The position numbers and the translations under genes were made by a program. This document shows, piece by piece, positions 33,546 to 43,941 of a stretch of 64,000 nt of DNA; the stretch's first letter is position 1; each line of letters begins with the position of its first letter. The notes beneath the pieces were generated by a model, which saw only the letters and a list, made by a program, of their open reading frames with translations, was not told the DNA's origin and searched no databases. The DNA comes from Enterobacter sp. BIGb0383 (GTDB lineage Bacteria; Pseudomonadota; Gammaproteobacteria; Enterobacterales; Enterobacteriaceae), in the NCBI RefSeq assembly GCF_003751845.1, contig NZ_RJKQ01000001.1, positions 62,001 to 126,000 of the forward strand, read 5' to 3'.

Positions 33546-34187
33546 TTACGCCTGGGTTTCCACCCAGTCGGCCAGGGTATAGAGCGTTGCTCCGGCGGCG
33601 GACATCGCCATAAAGGCGCTGGTGCTATCGCCAGGCTGGATATTAACCCCGCGACAGCCGTCGGTAATCACGTTCACCTGATAGCCAAGCTTAAGCGCGT
33701 CCAGCACGGTAAACTTCACGCAGTAGTCAGTGGCCAGACCGAGCACGATCAGCTCGTTCACCTGCTGTGCTTTCAGCCAGCCGTCAAGGGCCGTTTGCTG
33801 GCGCTGGCCGTTATCGAAGAACGCGCTGTAGCTGTCGATTGCCGGGTTCTCGCCTTTGTGGACGATAAAATCGATCCCTGACGTTTCCAGAAGAGGGTGT
33901 AGCTCAGCGCCTTCGCTGTGCTGCACGCAGTGATCGGGCCAGAAGGTTTGCGCCAGGCCGTCAAGTTCGCCCTGGCTAAAAGGGGGAACCGCGTGCTGGC
34001 TGGCAAAACTGCCGTGGTTAGCCGGGTGCCAGTCCTGGGTTGCCACCACCGGCTCGCCGCGTGCGGCACACCAGCGGATCAGCGTATTCGCCACCTCAAC
34101 GGTACTGTCGCCTTCGGCGACCGCCAGCGCGCCACCGGCGCAGAAATCATTCTGTAAATCGACCAGCAGCAGCGCACGCTGTTTCAT
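33546..34187 (-). CDS. pncA: Nicotinamidase / pyrazinamidase
   Basis: 213 residues. It deamidates nicotinamide to nicotinate for NAD salvage and also activates pyrazinamide. The catalytic triad is visible: Asp10 in LLLVDLQNDF, Lys in FIVHKGENP (about 111) and Cys in GLATDYCVKFT (about 156). Metal-binding DWHPANHGSF is present near residue 50. It lies 10 nt after ansA in the same operon, as in E. coli. Confidence 0.96.
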   Translation of the reverse strand: MKQRALLLVDLQNDFCAGGALAVAEGDSTVEVANTLIRWCAARGEPVVATQDWHPANHGSFASQHAVPPFSQGELDGLAQTFWPDHCVQHSEGAELHPLLETSGIDFIVHKGENPAIDSYSAFFDNGQRQQTALDGWLKAQQVNELIVLGLATDYCVKFTVLDALKLGYQVNVITDGCRGVNIQPGDSTSAFMAMSAAGATLYTLADWVETQA

Positions 34188-34197
34188 CCTCTTCTCC

Positions 34198-35214
34198 TTA
34201 CTCGTCCGGGGTCAGTTCGCCGCGCAGGTTAGATACCATCGCCTGGCGCATGGCGTCGATATCCAGATCCTGGCTTAAGAGATAGTGCAGTTTGGTCAGG
34301 GTGGCTTCAACGGTCATATCAGACCCGCCTATCACGCCCGCATGAGCCAGCGCATTGCCCGTCGCATAGCCGCCCATATTGACCTTGCCGGACATACACT
34401 GGGTCAGGTTGATCACCAGGATCCCGCGCTGGCTGGCTTCCTGCAATTCCTTAAGGAACTCGGTATTTTGCGGCGCGTTGCCGACGCCATAGGAGCGGAG
34501 AATAAGCGCTTTCACCGGCTGGCGCAGGAAGTTGCGTACCACGTCGGCAGAAATGCCCGGATAGATGGTCACCACGCCGATAGGCTGCGGGGTGATGGGA
34601 TGCACAATCAGCTCGCCTTCGCCGTGCGGGGCGGGCGGCGTACCCAGTTTGCGAATATGGATCCCGGCTTCCAGCAGCGGGGCCAGATTGGGTGACGCAA
34701 AGGCGTCGAAACCGTCGGCGTGGGCCTTGGTGGTACGGTTACCGCGGAACAGCCGATTATTGAAGAACAGCGCCACTTCGTTGATAGGGTAATTCGCCGC
34801 GACATAGAGCGCATTGAGCAAATTGATCTGTCCGTCGGAGCGCAGCTCGGCCAGGGGGATTTGTGACCCTGTCACAATTACCGGTTTGCCCAGATTCTCC
34901 AGCATAAACGAGAGCGCCGAGGCGGTAAACGCCATGGTATCGGTGCCGTGAAGGATCACAAAGCCGTCGTAGTTATCGTAATTGGCTTTAATATCGTCGG
35001 CGATATGCTGCCAGTCTTCCGGCGTCATATCCGAGGAGTCCATCAGCGGATCGTACTCATGGATAGTGAAGTCCGGCATCTCCGGACGGTGGAATTCAGG
35101 CATCAGCGCCAGCTGACGCTGCAGATGGCCGGAGACCGGGATATAGCCGTGTTCAGAACGCTGCATCCCGATGGTGCCGCCGGTGTAGGCCACGTAGATC
35201 GATTTCTTTTGCAT
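34198..35214 (-). CDS. ansA: L-asparaginase I (cytoplasmic)
   Basis: 338 residues, matching E. coli AnsA in length. It hydrolyses asparagine with low affinity in the cytoplasm. The first active-site Thr is in YVAYTGGTIGM near residue 14 and the second in ILHGTDTMAFTASAL near 90; no signal peptide is present, separating it from the periplasmic type II enzyme. SQIPLAELRSDG and the C-terminal VEATLTKLHYLLSQ support the family. First gene of the ansA-pncA operon. Confidence 0.96.
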   Translation of the reverse strand: MQKKSIYVAYTGGTIGMQRSEHGYIPVSGHLQRQLALMPEFHRPEMPDFTIHEYDPLMDSSDMTPEDWQHIADDIKANYDNYDGFVILHGTDTMAFTASALSFMLENLGKPVIVTGSQIPLAELRSDGQINLLNALYVAANYPINEVALFFNNRLFRGNRTTKAHADGFDAFASPNLAPLLEAGIHIRKLGTPPAPHGEGELIVHPITPQPIGVVTIYPGISADVVRNFLRQPVKALILRSYGVGNAPQNTEFLKELQEASQRGILVINLTQCMSGKVNMGGYATGNALAHAGVIGGSDMTVEATLTKLHYLLSQDLDIDAMRQAMVSNLRGELTPDE

Positions 35215-35273
35215 GGTAACTATCAGTCAGACATCAATGAAAAAAATCCCCTCCGGTGTGGAGGGGAGAGAAG

Positions 35274-37130
35274 TTAGCGAATATTGGCGCAGGTCAGACA
35301 GAATGCATAGCGATTTTGCGGGTCGTTAAAGGCCGCCAGCTTGTCGCTTTCCGCCTTCACCACCGTGGCGGCTTCCGCCAGCGGTGCCGGGAGCCAGGCC
35401 TGCATCGCCTGCGGAAGCATGGCGCGAACCGTGGAGCCGGTCATGCTGTCCAGTACGCGATCCAGGAAGGTAGGCTCGTCCTGGTAGCCGACAAGATGCC
35501 ACTGCTTCAGCTTCGCCAGCTCTGCGGCTTTCTTCACCGCATCATCGAAGTCGCCGAGGCTATCGACCAGGCCGTTATTTTTCGCATCCAGCCCGGTCCA
35601 GACGTGGCCCTGAGCAATTTTATCTACCTGCTCTGGGGTGCTCTTACGGGCATCCGCCACCAGGCCGATAAAGCGTTTGTAGCCGTTCTCAATGCTCAGC
35701 TGCATCATCTGCTGTACTTCCGGCGGCAGAGCTTTGGTGACGGAGATATCCGCCAGCGGCGAAGTGGCCACCCCGTCCGTATTCACCCCGATAGAGCCGA
35801 GAGTATTCTCCAGGGTATTGATCACCCCGAAAATGCCGATGGAGCCGGTGAGCGTACTGGCGTTGGCGATAATGTAATTTGCCGGGGTGGAGATCCAGTA
35901 CCCGCCTGAGGCCGCCATACCGCCCATTGACACCACAACCGGCTTATTCGCCGCTTTGGCAGCGGCCAGTTCGGCGCGGATCATCTCGGAGGCGCTGACG
36001 CTGCCGCCCGGGCTGTTAACGCGCAGCACAATCGCTTTCACCTGCGGGTCGAGACGCGCCTCGCGGATCTGCGCGGCGGAGGTATCGCCCCCAACGTTGC
36101 CCGGGGTCTCTTCGCCGTCCATGATGGCACCGTTAGCGAAGATGACGGCGATGCCGCTACCCAGTTCCGCCGGGGCCTTCAGGGCGTAATCGTAGTAGCT
36201 GATGGCGCTGTAGTCGTTATCCTGCTTGCTCCAGCCAAACTGCTTGCTCAGCGCTTTCTCAACCTGCGCATGGCTGGCCAGTTCGTCGACCAGCTTGTTG
36301 TCCAGCGCGTAGCGGGCCGTATCGCCATCGACTTTACTCAGGCCTTCAAGCATTGCCTGCGCGCCCGGGAACACCTGCTGAGCCGGGATCTGCCGGTTGG
36401 CTGCAATGGCTGTGAGATAGTTCTGCCACAGCTCGCCGATCCAGCGGCTGTCCGCTTCGCGGGCGGCGGGAGACATATCGTCACGGATAAACGGCTCAAC
36501 GGCGGATTTATAGGTGCCGACGCGGAACACGTGGGTCGTGACCTTCAGCTTATCCAGCAGCGATTTATAGTAGAGACCGTTGGTAGCGAAACCGTGCAGA
36601 TCGACCACACCCTGCGGTGAGAGCCAGATTTTATTGGCGAAGCTGGCGAGGTAGTACTGGCTCTGGCTGTAGTTGTCGCCGACCGCATAGACCGGCTTGC
36701 CGCCGTCGCGGAATTCGCGCAGCGCCTTGCCGATATACTGCATCGAGGGCTGATCGGCCCCGACAAAGTTCTTCAGATCCAGCACGATGCCGGTGATGTT
36801 GCTATCGTTCTTCGCCTGGCGGATCGTGTTCACGATATCGAACAGGGCATTTTCCTGCAGGCGATCGGAGCTGGAGCCGAGCAGCTGACGGCCAAGTACG
36901 CCCAGCTTGCTGCTGCTGGAGGGCTTGTCGACCACCACGCCGCTAATATCCAGCAGCAGGGCGCCCCGGGTGCTGTGCTCGGTCTGGCCCGTGGACGTCT
37001 GCATCCAGATACCGACGCCAACCAGCACCAGAAAAATAAAGAACAAATTCAGCACCATCTCGCGAACGAAATTAAGCAGGCGCCATGTCCATTTAAAGAA
37101 TCCGGCAATAAATCGCCAAAGGGTTCGCAT
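35274..37130 (-). CDS. sppA: Signal peptide peptidase SppA (protease IV)
   Basis: 618 residues from the ATG at 37,130 ([19 protein letters not shown]), equal to the E. coli length; eleven extra upstream residues are not needed. It is an inner-membrane protease that degrades cleaved signal peptides. It has one membrane segment near residues 25-45, then tandem SppA domains. The nucleophile Ser is in [13 protein letters not shown] (about residue 409) and the Lys of the dyad lies in the N-terminal domain ([12 protein letters not shown], about 209). It precedes ansA on the same strand with a 59-nt gap. Confidence 0.95.
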   Translation of the reverse strand: MRTLWRFIAGFFKWTWRLLNFVREMVLNLFFIFLVLVGVGIWMQTSTGQTEHSTRGALLLDISGVVVDKPSSSSKLGVLGRQLLGSSSDRLQENALFDIVNTIRQAKNDSNITGIVLDLKNFVGADQPSMQYIGKALREFRDGGKPVYAVGDNYSQSQYYLASFANKIWLSPQGVVDLHGFATNGLYYKSLLDKLKVTTHVFRVGTYKSAVEPFIRDDMSPAAREADSRWIGELWQNYLTAIAANRQIPAQQVFPGAQAMLEGLSKVDGDTARYALDNKLVDELASHAQVEKALSKQFGWSKQDNDYSAISYYDYALKAPAELGSGIAVIFANGAIMDGEETPGNVGGDTSAAQIREARLDPQVKAIVLRVNSPGGSVSASEMIRAELAAAKAANKPVVVSMGGMAASGGYWISTPANYIIANASTLTGSIGIFGVINTLENTLGSIGVNTDGVATSPLADISVTKALPPEVQQMMQLSIENGYKRFIGLVADARKSTPEQVDKIAQGHVWTGLDAKNNGLVDSLGDFDDAVKKAAELAKLKQWHLVGYQDEPTFLDRVLDSMTGSTVRAMLPQAMQAWLPAPLAEAATVVKAESDKLAAFNDPQNRYAFCLTCANIR

Positions 37131-37292
37131 GTATTCTCCCTGAAACTGTATGGGTATCGTCAACCTGGACGAAATCGTGAAGCTATCCTAAATATACCGC
37201 GACGCCTTGTCAGCAGGAATCGCCGCTAAGGCTGTAACAAAATCCCAGCCCGTGTTAATTTCGTGGGCAAATTGAATAACAGGAGTTAACAA

Positions 37293-37844
37293 ATGGACGC
37301 ACTTGAACTGCTGGTGAATCGCCGCAGCGCCTCCCGTCTTGCCGAGCCTGCCCCGGCGGGCGAACAGCTGGAGAATATCCTCCAGGCCGGCATGCGCACG
37401 CCGGATCACGGCACGCTCCAGCCCTGGCATTTCTGGGTGATTGAAGGTGAAGGCCGGGAGCGCTTTAGCGAGCTGCTCTCCCGCGGAGCCGTTGAGAGCG
37501 GTCAGGATGAGAAAGCCATTGATAAAGCGCGTAATGCGCCGTTCCGTGCGCCGATGATCATTGCCGTAGTGGCGAAGATTGTTGATAACCCGAAAGTCCC
37601 CGCCTGGGAGCAGGAGATGTCCGCGGGTTGTGCGGTGATGGCGATGCAAATGGCCGCCGTGGCCCAGGGCTTCAACGGGATCTGGCGTACCGGACCGCTC
37701 ACGGAAAGTGAGGGGGTTCGTGCGGGCCTGCAGTGCCGCGAGCAGGATAAAATCGTCGGATTCCTCTATCTCGGTACGCCCCAGCTGAAAGCCTCCACCA
37801 CCGTCAGCGTGCCCGACAGTTCGCCGTTCGTTTCGCATTTCTGA
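37293..37844 (+). CDS. ydjA: Nitroreductase-family protein YdjA
   Basis: 183 residues. FMN-dependent oxidoreductase fold of unknown physiological substrate. Features: [21 protein letters not shown] (FMN phosphate contacts through RRSASR), [18 protein letters not shown], and the [10 protein letters not shown] loop near residue 128. It is the smallest type of nitroreductase, as in E. coli. AGGAG lies 11 nt upstream. It is followed by selD and topB in the conserved order. Confidence 0.93.
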   Translation: MDALELLVNRRSASRLAEPAPAGEQLENILQAGMRTPDHGTLQPWHFWVIEGEGRERFSELLSRGAVESGQDEKAIDKARNAPFRAPMIIAVVAKIVDNPKVPAWEQEMSAGCAVMAMQMAAVAQGFNGIWRTGPLTESEGVRAGLQCREQDKIVGFLYLGTPQLKASTTVSVPDSSPFVSHF

Positions 37845-37857
37845 TTACGTCTGTCCG

Positions 37858-37882
37858 CGGCCCCGATCGCTGAATCAGGGCC
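37858..37882 (+). terminator. Weak hairpin between ydjA and selD
   Basis: CGGCCCCGAT and ATCAGGGCCG flank CGCTGA, with a short TTTT after it. It sits in the 177-bp gap before selD. Confidence 0.45.
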
Positions 37883-38021
37883 GTTTTGCGTTTGTCGACG
37901 AAAAAGGGCGAGCAATCGCGCAGTTACTGAGCAAAGACGCTGGATTTAAGACACTATGACTTACCACCCGGCAGCGTCGGCGGTAACATAGCCGCCCGGA
38001 TTGCAATGACAGGAGATGTCC

Positions 38022-39065
38022 ATGAGCGAGCACGCTATTCGTTTAACGCAATACAGCCACGGAGCCGGTTGCGGTTGTAAAATTTCCCCCAAAGTGCTGG
38101 AGACCATCCTGCACAGCGATCAGGCGAAGTTTATCGACCCGAACCTGCTTGTCGGCAATGAAACCCGCGACGACGCAGCCGTTTACGATCTGGGTAACGG
38201 CACTTCGGTTATCAGCACCACCGACTTCTTTATGCCGATAGTCGACAGCCCCTTTGATTTTGGCCGTATTGCCGCGACCAACGCCATCAGCGATATCTTT
38301 GCGATGGGCGGTAAGCCGATTATGGCGATTGCGATTCTCGGCTGGCCGATCAACACCCTGGCCCCGGAAATCGCCCGTGAGGTGATCGAGGGCGGGCGTT
38401 TTGCCTGTCGTCAGGCCGGTATAGCGCTGGCGGGCGGGCACTCTATCGATGCCCCGGAGCCGATTTTCGGCCTGGCGGTGACCGGCGTGGTGCCGACCGA
38501 GCGGGTGAAGCGCAACAGTACCGCTGAGGCCGGGTGCAAACTGTTCCTCAGCAAACCGCTGGGCATTGGCGTCCTGACCACCGCCGAGAAAAAATCGCTG
38601 CTCAAACCCGAGCATCAGGGCCTGGCAACGGAAGTGATGTGCCAGATGAATCTGGCCGGTGCCGTTTTCGCCGAACTGGAGGGCGTCAAAGCCATGACCG
38701 ACGTCACCGGCTTTGGCCTGCTGGGGCATCTGAGCGAAATGTGCCAGGGCGCGGGCGTGCAGGCCCGTGTCTGCTTCGACGACGTCCCTAAGCTGCCGGG
38801 GGTGGAAGCGTATATTGCGCTCGGCGCGGTGCCGGGGGGAACCCAGCGTAACTTCGCCAGCTACGGCCATCTGATGGGCGATATGCCGGACGCGGTGCGC
38901 AATCTGCTGTGCGATCCGCAAACCTCCGGCGGCCTGCTGCTGGCCGTCTCGCCGGAATCCGAAGACGCCGTTATGGCAGCAGCCGAAGGTGCAGGCGTCA
39001 CGCTCACCGCCATCGGTGAACTGGTTGAAGCCCGTGCAGGTCGACCGATGATTGAGATTAGTTAA
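38022..39065 (+). CDS. selD: Selenophosphate synthase
   Basis: 347 residues from the ATG at 38,022 (AGGAG 6 nt upstream; an ATG at 38,016 lies too close to that site). It makes selenophosphate from selenide and ATP for selenocysteine and selenouridine. The catalytic Cys17 and Lys20 are in [12 protein letters not shown], so this is the Cys form and contains no selenocysteine codon. ATP-binding DDAAVYDLG and [10 protein letters not shown] are present. It is followed 4 nt later by topB. Confidence 0.97.
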   Translation: MSEHAIRLTQYSHGAGCGCKISPKVLETILHSDQAKFIDPNLLVGNETRDDAAVYDLGNGTSVISTTDFFMPIVDSPFDFGRIAATNAISDIFAMGGKPIMAIAILGWPINTLAPEIAREVIEGGRFACRQAGIALAGGHSIDAPEPIFGLAVTGVVPTERVKRNSTAEAGCKLFLSKPLGIGVLTTAEKKSLLKPEHQGLATEVMCQMNLAGAVFAELEGVKAMTDVTGFGLLGHLSEMCQGAGVQARVCFDDVPKLPGVEAYIALGAVPGGTQRNFASYGHLMGDMPDAVRNLLCDPQTSGGLLLAVSPESEDAVMAAAEGAGVTLTAIGELVEARAGRPMIEIS

Positions 39066-39069
39066 GTCG

Positions 39070-41025
39070 ATGCGGCTGTTTATTGCGGAAAAACCCAGCC
39101 TGGCCCGTGCCATTGCCGATGTGCTGCCCAAGCCGCACCGTCGCGGCGACGGCTATATTGAGTGCGGAAACGGCCAGGTGGTGACCTGGTGTATCGGGCA
39201 CCTGCTTGAGCAGGCCCAGCCCGATGCCTATGACAGCCGCTATGCCCGCTGGAACCTGATGGATCTGCCCATTGTCCCGGAGAAGTGGCAGCTCCAGCCG
39301 CGTCCGTCGGTCGCTAAACAGCTCAACGTGATTAAACGTCTGCTGGGCGAGGCCTCGGAAGTGGTCCATGCAGGTGACCCGGATCGTGAAGGTCAGTTGC
39401 TGGTGGATGAGGTGATCGACTACCTACAGCTGCCTGTGGAAAAACGCCAGCAGATGCAGCGCTGCCTGATTAACGACCTCAATCCTCAGGCCGTGGAGCG
39501 GGCGATCGATCGCCTGCGTCCTAACAACGATTTTATTCCGCTCTGCGTGTCGGCGCTGGCGCGTGCCCGGGCCGACTGGCTCTACGGGATCAATATGACC
39601 CGTGCGTACACCTTATTGGGGCGCAACGCAGGCTATCAGGGCGTGCTGTCGGTCGGGCGCGTGCAGACCCCTGTGCTGGGGATGGTGGTGCGTCGCGACG
39701 AAGAGATCGAGAACTTCGTCGCCAAAGACTTCTTCGACGTGAAAGCGCATATCGTGACGCCTGCGGACGAGCGTTTTGTCGCCCTCTGGCAGCCGAGCGA
39801 AGCCTGTGAGCCTTATCAGGACGAAGAGGGGCGGTTACTGCATCGTCCTCTCGCCGACCATGTCGTAAACCGTATCGCCGGCCAGCCTGCGATGGTGACG
39901 GCCTATAATGACAAGCGTGATTCGGAAACGGCTCCGCTGCCGTTTTCCCTCTCCACGCTGCAGATTGAAGCGGCAAAACGTTACGGTTTTAGCGCCCAGA
40001 ACGTGCTGGATATCTGCCAGAAGCTGTATGAAACCCATAAACTTATCACCTATCCGCGTTCCGACAGTCGCTATCTGCCGGAAGAACACTTCGCCGGGCG
40101 TCATGCGGTGCTGAACGCGATTGGTGTTCATGCGGCATCGTTGCTGCCGCAGCCGGTGGTGGATCCGGAAATCCGCAACCGCTGCTGGGATGATAAAAAA
40201 GTCGATGCCCACCACGCCATTATTCCGACGGCGCGTAGCGCAAAGGTGAATCTGACCGATAACGAAGCAAAAGTGTATGAGCTGGTGGCCCGTCAGTATC
40301 TAATGCAGTTCTGTCCGGACGCGGTCTTCCGCAAATGCCAGATAGATCTGGAAATCGCCAACGGGCGCTTTATTGCCAAAGCGCGTTTTCTGGCCGAAGC
40401 GGGCTGGCGAGCGCTGCTGGGCAGCAAGGAGCGTGACGAAGACAACGACGGTACGCCGCTGCCTGTTGTTGCCAAAGGCGATGAATTGCTGTGCGAGAAA
40501 GGTGAAGTGGTGGAGCGACAGACTCAGCCGCCGCGTCATTTTACCGATGCCACCCTGCTGTCGGCGATGACCGGTATTGCCCGCTTTGTGCAGGACAAAG
40601 AGCTGAAAAAAATCCTCCGAGCCACCGATGGACTCGGGACGGAAGCGACCCGCGCCGGGATTATCGAACTGCTGTTTAAGCGCGGTTTTCTGACCAAAAA
40701 AGGACGTTATATTCACTCCTGCGACGCCGGGCGGGCGTTAATCCATTCCCTGCCGGAAATGGCGGCGCGGCCGGATATGACGGCCCACTGGGAGTCGGTG
40801 CTGACACAAATCAGCGAGAAACAGTCCCGCTATCAGGACTTTATGCAGCCGCTGGTGGGCACGCTGCATGAACTTATCCAGATGGCGCGCAGTACGCCCG
40901 TCCGTCAGTTCCGTGGTCTTGTTGCGCCGGGCGGCGGTGACAAGAAAAAACCGTTTAAAGGGAAAAGCCGGGCGAAAAAAAGCCCGCCGTCTCCGGCAGG
41001 CGATGAGGCGACACCTTCCCTGTAA
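39070..41025 (+). CDS. topB: DNA topoisomerase III
   Basis: 651 residues from the ATG at 39,070 ([19 protein letters not shown]). Type IA topoisomerase that decatenates DNA and works with RecQ. The TOPRIM acidic residues are in AEKPS and [12 protein letters not shown] (about residue 103); the catalytic Tyr lies in [16 protein letters not shown] near residue 328. The C-terminal tail is basic ([16 protein letters not shown]) and differs in detail from E. coli, as is usual for this part. It is immediately downstream of selD. Confidence 0.97.
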   Translation: MRLFIAEKPSLARAIADVLPKPHRRGDGYIECGNGQVVTWCIGHLLEQAQPDAYDSRYARWNLMDLPIVPEKWQLQPRPSVAKQLNVIKRLLGEASEVVHAGDPDREGQLLVDEVIDYLQLPVEKRQQMQRCLINDLNPQAVERAIDRLRPNNDFIPLCVSALARARADWLYGINMTRAYTLLGRNAGYQGVLSVGRVQTPVLGMVVRRDEEIENFVAKDFFDVKAHIVTPADERFVALWQPSEACEPYQDEEGRLLHRPLADHVVNRIAGQPAMVTAYNDKRDSETAPLPFSLSTLQIEAAKRYGFSAQNVLDICQKLYETHKLITYPRSDSRYLPEEHFAGRHAVLNAIGVHAASLLPQPVVDPEIRNRCWDDKKVDAHHAIIPTARSAKVNLTDNEAKVYELVARQYLMQFCPDAVFRKCQIDLEIANGRFIAKARFLAEAGWRALLGSKERDEDNDGTPLPVVAKGDELLCEKGEVVERQTQPPRHFTDATLLSAMTGIARFVQDKELKKILRATDGLGTEATRAGIIELLFKRGFLTKKGRYIHSCDAGRALIHSLPEMAARPDMTAHWESVLTQISEKQSRYQDFMQPLVGTLHELIQMARSTPVRQFRGLVAPGGGDKKKPFKGKSRAKKSPPSPAGDEATPSL

Positions 41026-41058
41026 ACCGGGCTGCGCGCTGCAGCCCGGCTCGGAAGA

Positions 41059-42402
41059 TTAAATTACGCCCTGGGCCAGCATCGCGTCGGCAACTTTGAC
41101 AAAGCCCGCGATGTTCGCGCCGCGTACATAGTGGGTCTGTTTGTCTTCGCCGCCGTACTCCACGCAGGCCTGGTGAATATCCCGCATAATATGCTGCAGT
41201 CGGGCATCCACTTTTTCCGCATTCCAGCTCAGACGCGCTGCGTTCTGCGCCATCTCCAGCCCGGACGTTGCTACGCCACCGGCGTTAGCCGCTTTACCCG
41301 GCGCGAAGAGCACGCCCGCATCGAGGAACAGATCCGTTGCGGCGATGGTGGTTGGCATATTTGCGCCTTCGGCGACGGCTTTAACACCGTTGGCAATCAG
41401 CGTTTGCGCCGCGTCAACGTCCAGCTCGTTCTGCGTGGCGCAGGGAAGGGCGATATCTACCGGCACCGACCAGGGCTGCTGACCTTCAAGATACGTCAGA
41501 CCGAATTCGCGGGCATAGTCCGCCACGCGGCCATCGCGGCTCTCTTTAATCGCGGTCAGACGCGCCAGTTTTTCGGTCGTAAAGCCACTCTCATCCACGA
41601 CCGTACCGGCGGAGTCAGAGGCGGTAATCACGCGCGCACCAAAGGCCATCGCTTTCTCAATGGCGAACTGGGCAACGTTACCGGAGCCGGACACCGCCAC
41701 TTTCAGACCTTCAAAACTCAGGCCGTGGCGCTTAAGCATCGCCTCGGTGAAATAGACCAGGCCATAGCCGGTCGCTTCCGGACGGATCAGACTGCCGCCA
41801 AACGACAGGCCTTTACCGGTAAAGACGCAGGCGCTGTTATTAGAGAGTTTTCTCATCATCCCGGCCATAAAGCCGACTTCGCGTCCGCCCACGCCGATAT
41901 CGCCCGCGGGAACGTCAGTATCCGGGCCGAGATGGCGATAGAGTTCGGTCATCAGAGACTGGCAGAAGCGCATAATTTCGCCTTCGCTTTTGCCCTTGGG
42001 ATCGAAATCGCTGCCGCCTTTGCCGCCGCCCATAGGCAGGGTGGTCAGCGCATTTTTAAAGGTCTGCTCGAAGCCGAGGAATTTCAGGATCGACAGATTC
42101 ACCGACGGATGGAAACGCATTCCGCCCTTATAAGGTCCGATGGCGGAGTTAAACTGCACGCGCCAGGCGCGGTTAACCTGTACCTGATTGCGGTCATCGA
42201 CCCACACCACGCGGAACTGGATCACGCGCTCGGGTTCGACCAGTCGCTCAAGCAGGGACATCTGCCGGTAACGGGGGTTCTCTTCAAGGAACGGCCACAG
42301 GGTGCTCATCACCTCGCGTACCGCCTGCGCAAACTCGCTCTGGTGCGGGTCGCGCTGTTGAACATGGTTTAGAAATGATTCCAGGGAGGCAGTTTGGTCC
42401 AT
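41059..42402 (-). CDS. gdhA: NADP-specific glutamate dehydrogenase
   Basis: 447 residues from the ATG at 42,402 (MDQTASLESFLNHVQQRD), equal to E. coli GdhA; a longer open frame to 42,600 is non-coding in appearance. It assimilates ammonium onto 2-oxoglutarate. Substrate-binding GGMRFHPSVN, the catalytic Lys in LPMGGGKGGSDFDPKGK (about 128), DIGVGGREVGFM, and the dinucleotide-binding GSGNVAQFAIEKA are intact. It converges on topB, with a short gap holding an inverted CCGGGCTGCG/CGCAGCCCGG hairpin (about 41,027-41,051). Confidence 0.97.
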   Translation of the reverse strand: MDQTASLESFLNHVQQRDPHQSEFAQAVREVMSTLWPFLEENPRYRQMSLLERLVEPERVIQFRVVWVDDRNQVQVNRAWRVQFNSAIGPYKGGMRFHPSVNLSILKFLGFEQTFKNALTTLPMGGGKGGSDFDPKGKSEGEIMRFCQSLMTELYRHLGPDTDVPAGDIGVGGREVGFMAGMMRKLSNNSACVFTGKGLSFGGSLIRPEATGYGLVYFTEAMLKRHGLSFEGLKVAVSGSGNVAQFAIEKAMAFGARVITASDSAGTVVDESGFTTEKLARLTAIKESRDGRVADYAREFGLTYLEGQQPWSVPVDIALPCATQNELDVDAAQTLIANGVKAVAEGANMPTTIAATDLFLDAGVLFAPGKAANAGGVATSGLEMAQNAARLSWNAEKVDARLQHIMRDIHQACVEYGGEDKQTHYVRGANIAGFVKVADAMLAQGVI

Positions 42403-42710
42403 AACTATAAGCGTCTCGTATGATGTTGGATGTGTTTTTATGATGAATGCGTCGCTTTTTTGCGCGCTTTTTCGACTATAACACTGGCAAGGTGGCGTAA
42501 GGCAAGGAAAAATCCGCCAGAAAGGAAAATTCATTATCCGGGCGGATTTATAACTAAAACAGATGATGTGGGATTGGTTTACCCTGTCGTATATGCGCAA
42601 GCTGGCAGGTTTAGTAGGCTGAAGGCGATGCCGTTCGGTGTACTATGCCTTCTTCCTGCAGCGGGTTTTGCAGAAAACTAAAAAAAAACAATGAGGACGC
42701 AAAGGTTATT
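42403..42710. promoter_or_regulatory. gdhA upstream region
   Basis: 308 bp between gdhA and a small plus-strand gene. It must contain the gdhA promoter reading left and a promoter for the rightward pair. The segment 42,520-42,660 is AT-rich, and A-rich sequence (GAAAACTAAAAAAAAAC) precedes the right-hand gene. No specific operator is recognised. Confidence 0.4.
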
Positions 42711-43043
42711 TTGGATATCTATTTTGATTTCTTTACCGATGCAGGTTCATCTGCCGCAAAAGAGAAAGTAGCGCGGCGAGTTAAAAAATTATTAGACGTG
42801 CAATATGGCGATTGCAATATCGGTTGTCGGGGGGATATGAGGTTTCTTGTCAGAGCCGAAGCCCGCGAATGGCCAGCCGCCGTGGTGGAGATAATTGCCT
42901 ATGCTCAGACCCTCGGCAGGCAGTGGATCATTACGGGAGCAATCCATGATGAGCTGGATTTATGGAGTAATCATGCGACGATTGTTGGGATTACCTCAAT
43001 TGGAATAGTCGCCGTAAGCGGCGATTTTAAGCCAATATGTTAA
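42711..43043 (+). CDS. Unknown small protein (accessory pair, first gene)
   Basis: 110 residues if started at TTG 42,711, which has AAAGG 5 nt upstream and begins a coherent domain (DIYFDFFTDAGSSAAKEKVARRV); an ATG at 42,645 gives 132 residues but adds a poor-looking Lys/Asn-rich leader. It has a mixed alpha/beta look with two cysteines in YGDCNIGCRGD and a hydrophobic C-terminus (NHATIVGITSIGIVAVSGDF). Not recognised. It is more AT-rich than its neighbours and absent from this place in E. coli, so probably acquired. Immunity proteins of contact-dependent systems look similar, which is only a suggestion. Confidence 0.5.
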   Translation: MDIYFDFFTDAGSSAAKEKVARRVKKLLDVQYGDCNIGCRGDMRFLVRAEAREWPAAVVEIIAYAQTLGRQWIITGAIHDELDLWSNHATIVGITSIGIVAVSGDFKPIC

Positions 43044-43059
43044 ATACAAGAGAAGGGCG

Positions 43060-43611
43060 TTGCCGTTGAAAGCACTATCCGGGCAGGTGTGGGTGCTCCA
43101 GCCTGTCAGACTGGCGCTGGAGGAGGGATTTATGCAGGGCGTTTTACCTCATAGCCGCTGTGATGACTGTTTTGAATTTATCGACGACCTGAAAATGGCA
43201 ATGAGGCTTTCCGTGGAGCAAAATCCGCACGAGGCATTTGCGGTCTGGGAAGATGCAATCGGTAATGCCGTCGCTGAATTCAGCCTTGACCCGCATTTTG
43301 ATGAAGCCTTTGCCTCTCTGGGTGATATTGAGGAGAGATACACGGCGGCGCATTATCAAAAAACGCTGGCGTACCGTAAAAAGAGAGTCAGGCACTGCGC
43401 CTCTGAATTTGATGACTTTTACTTTTCCGTGGCCGGCGAGGCCTGGTACCAGTTAATGCAGGTGTCTCTCCAGCGCTATATCCTCGGGAACAGGCCCGAG
43501 ACCTTTCTGGAGAGGCTCTATCATGCGTATGCAACCGGTGGTTATCCCTGCGGACTTAAAAAAACGGGTAAACTCGTGGTCTTTCACCCTGATCTTCTGC
43601 TAAGAAATTAA
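43060..43611 (+). CDS. Unknown protein (accessory pair, second gene)
   Basis: 183 residues if started at TTG 43,060; the ATG at 43,132, with AGGAGG 5 nt upstream, gives 159 residues and is the better-supported start. It is soluble and acidic, with FDDFYFSVAGEAWYQLMQVSLQRY and CDDCFEF near its beginning, and a C-terminal KTGKLVVFHPDLL. No family recognised. It follows the previous unknown gene by 16-88 nt and probably shares a transcript. It lies in the gdhA-ynjH interval together with that gene, an accessory insertion relative to E. coli. Confidence 0.55.
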   Translation: MPLKALSGQVWVLQPVRLALEEGFMQGVLPHSRCDDCFEFIDDLKMAMRLSVEQNPHEAFAVWEDAIGNAVAEFSLDPHFDEAFASLGDIEERYTAAHYQKTLAYRKKRVRHCASEFDDFYFSVAGEAWYQLMQVSLQRYILGNRPETFLERLYHAYATGGYPCGLKKTGKLVVFHPDLLLRN

Positions 43612-43671
43612 AGGCCAGGCCTGCAATGACCGTTATAGTTAACATCAGGAATGATTCAGGAGAGTAAGCGT

Positions 43672-43941
43672 ATGTACCGGATTATGATTGCGGGGTTACT
43701 GGCGGTGCTGTCCGTCGGGGTGCAGGCCAATCGTCAGCCCAATGTTGAGGTTAATGTGCCGCCGGAAGTGTTTAACTCCGGCGGCCAGACAACGCAGCCT
43801 TGCCAGCAGTGCTGTATCTATCAGAATCAGAACTACTCTGAAGGTGCGGTCATCAAGATGGAAGGTATTCTGCTGCAGTGCCAGCGCGATCCGAACGTGA
43901 TGGGGACTAATCCGCTGATGTGGCGTCGGGTAACGACATAA
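43672..43941 (+). CDS. ynjH: Exported protein YnjH
   Basis: 89 residues from the ATG at 43,672, with AGGAG upstream. The signal peptide (MYRIMIAGLLAVLSVGVQA) is cleaved after QA; the mature domain (NRQPNVEVNVPPEVFNSGGQ … CQQCCIYQNQNYSEGAVIK … LLQCQRDPN) matches E. coli YnjH (DUF1496). Its conserved cysteines suggest disulfides in the periplasm. Function unknown. Its 3' end overlaps the converging nudG gene by 35 nt. Confidence 0.92.
   Translation: MYRIMIAGLLAVLSVGVQANRQPNVEVNVPPEVFNSGGQTTQPCQQCCIYQNQNYSEGAVIKMEGILLQCQRDPNVMGTNPLMWRRVTT

Noticed and set aside
41131-42372. 413-residue frame opposite gdhA
   Set aside because: Antisense to a clear core gene, His/Arg/Gly-rich low-information composition, no start signals.
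41059-42600. 513-residue version of glutamate dehydrogenase
   Set aside because: The 66 extra N-terminal residues look like translated non-coding sequence; the ATG at 42,402 gives exactly the family length.
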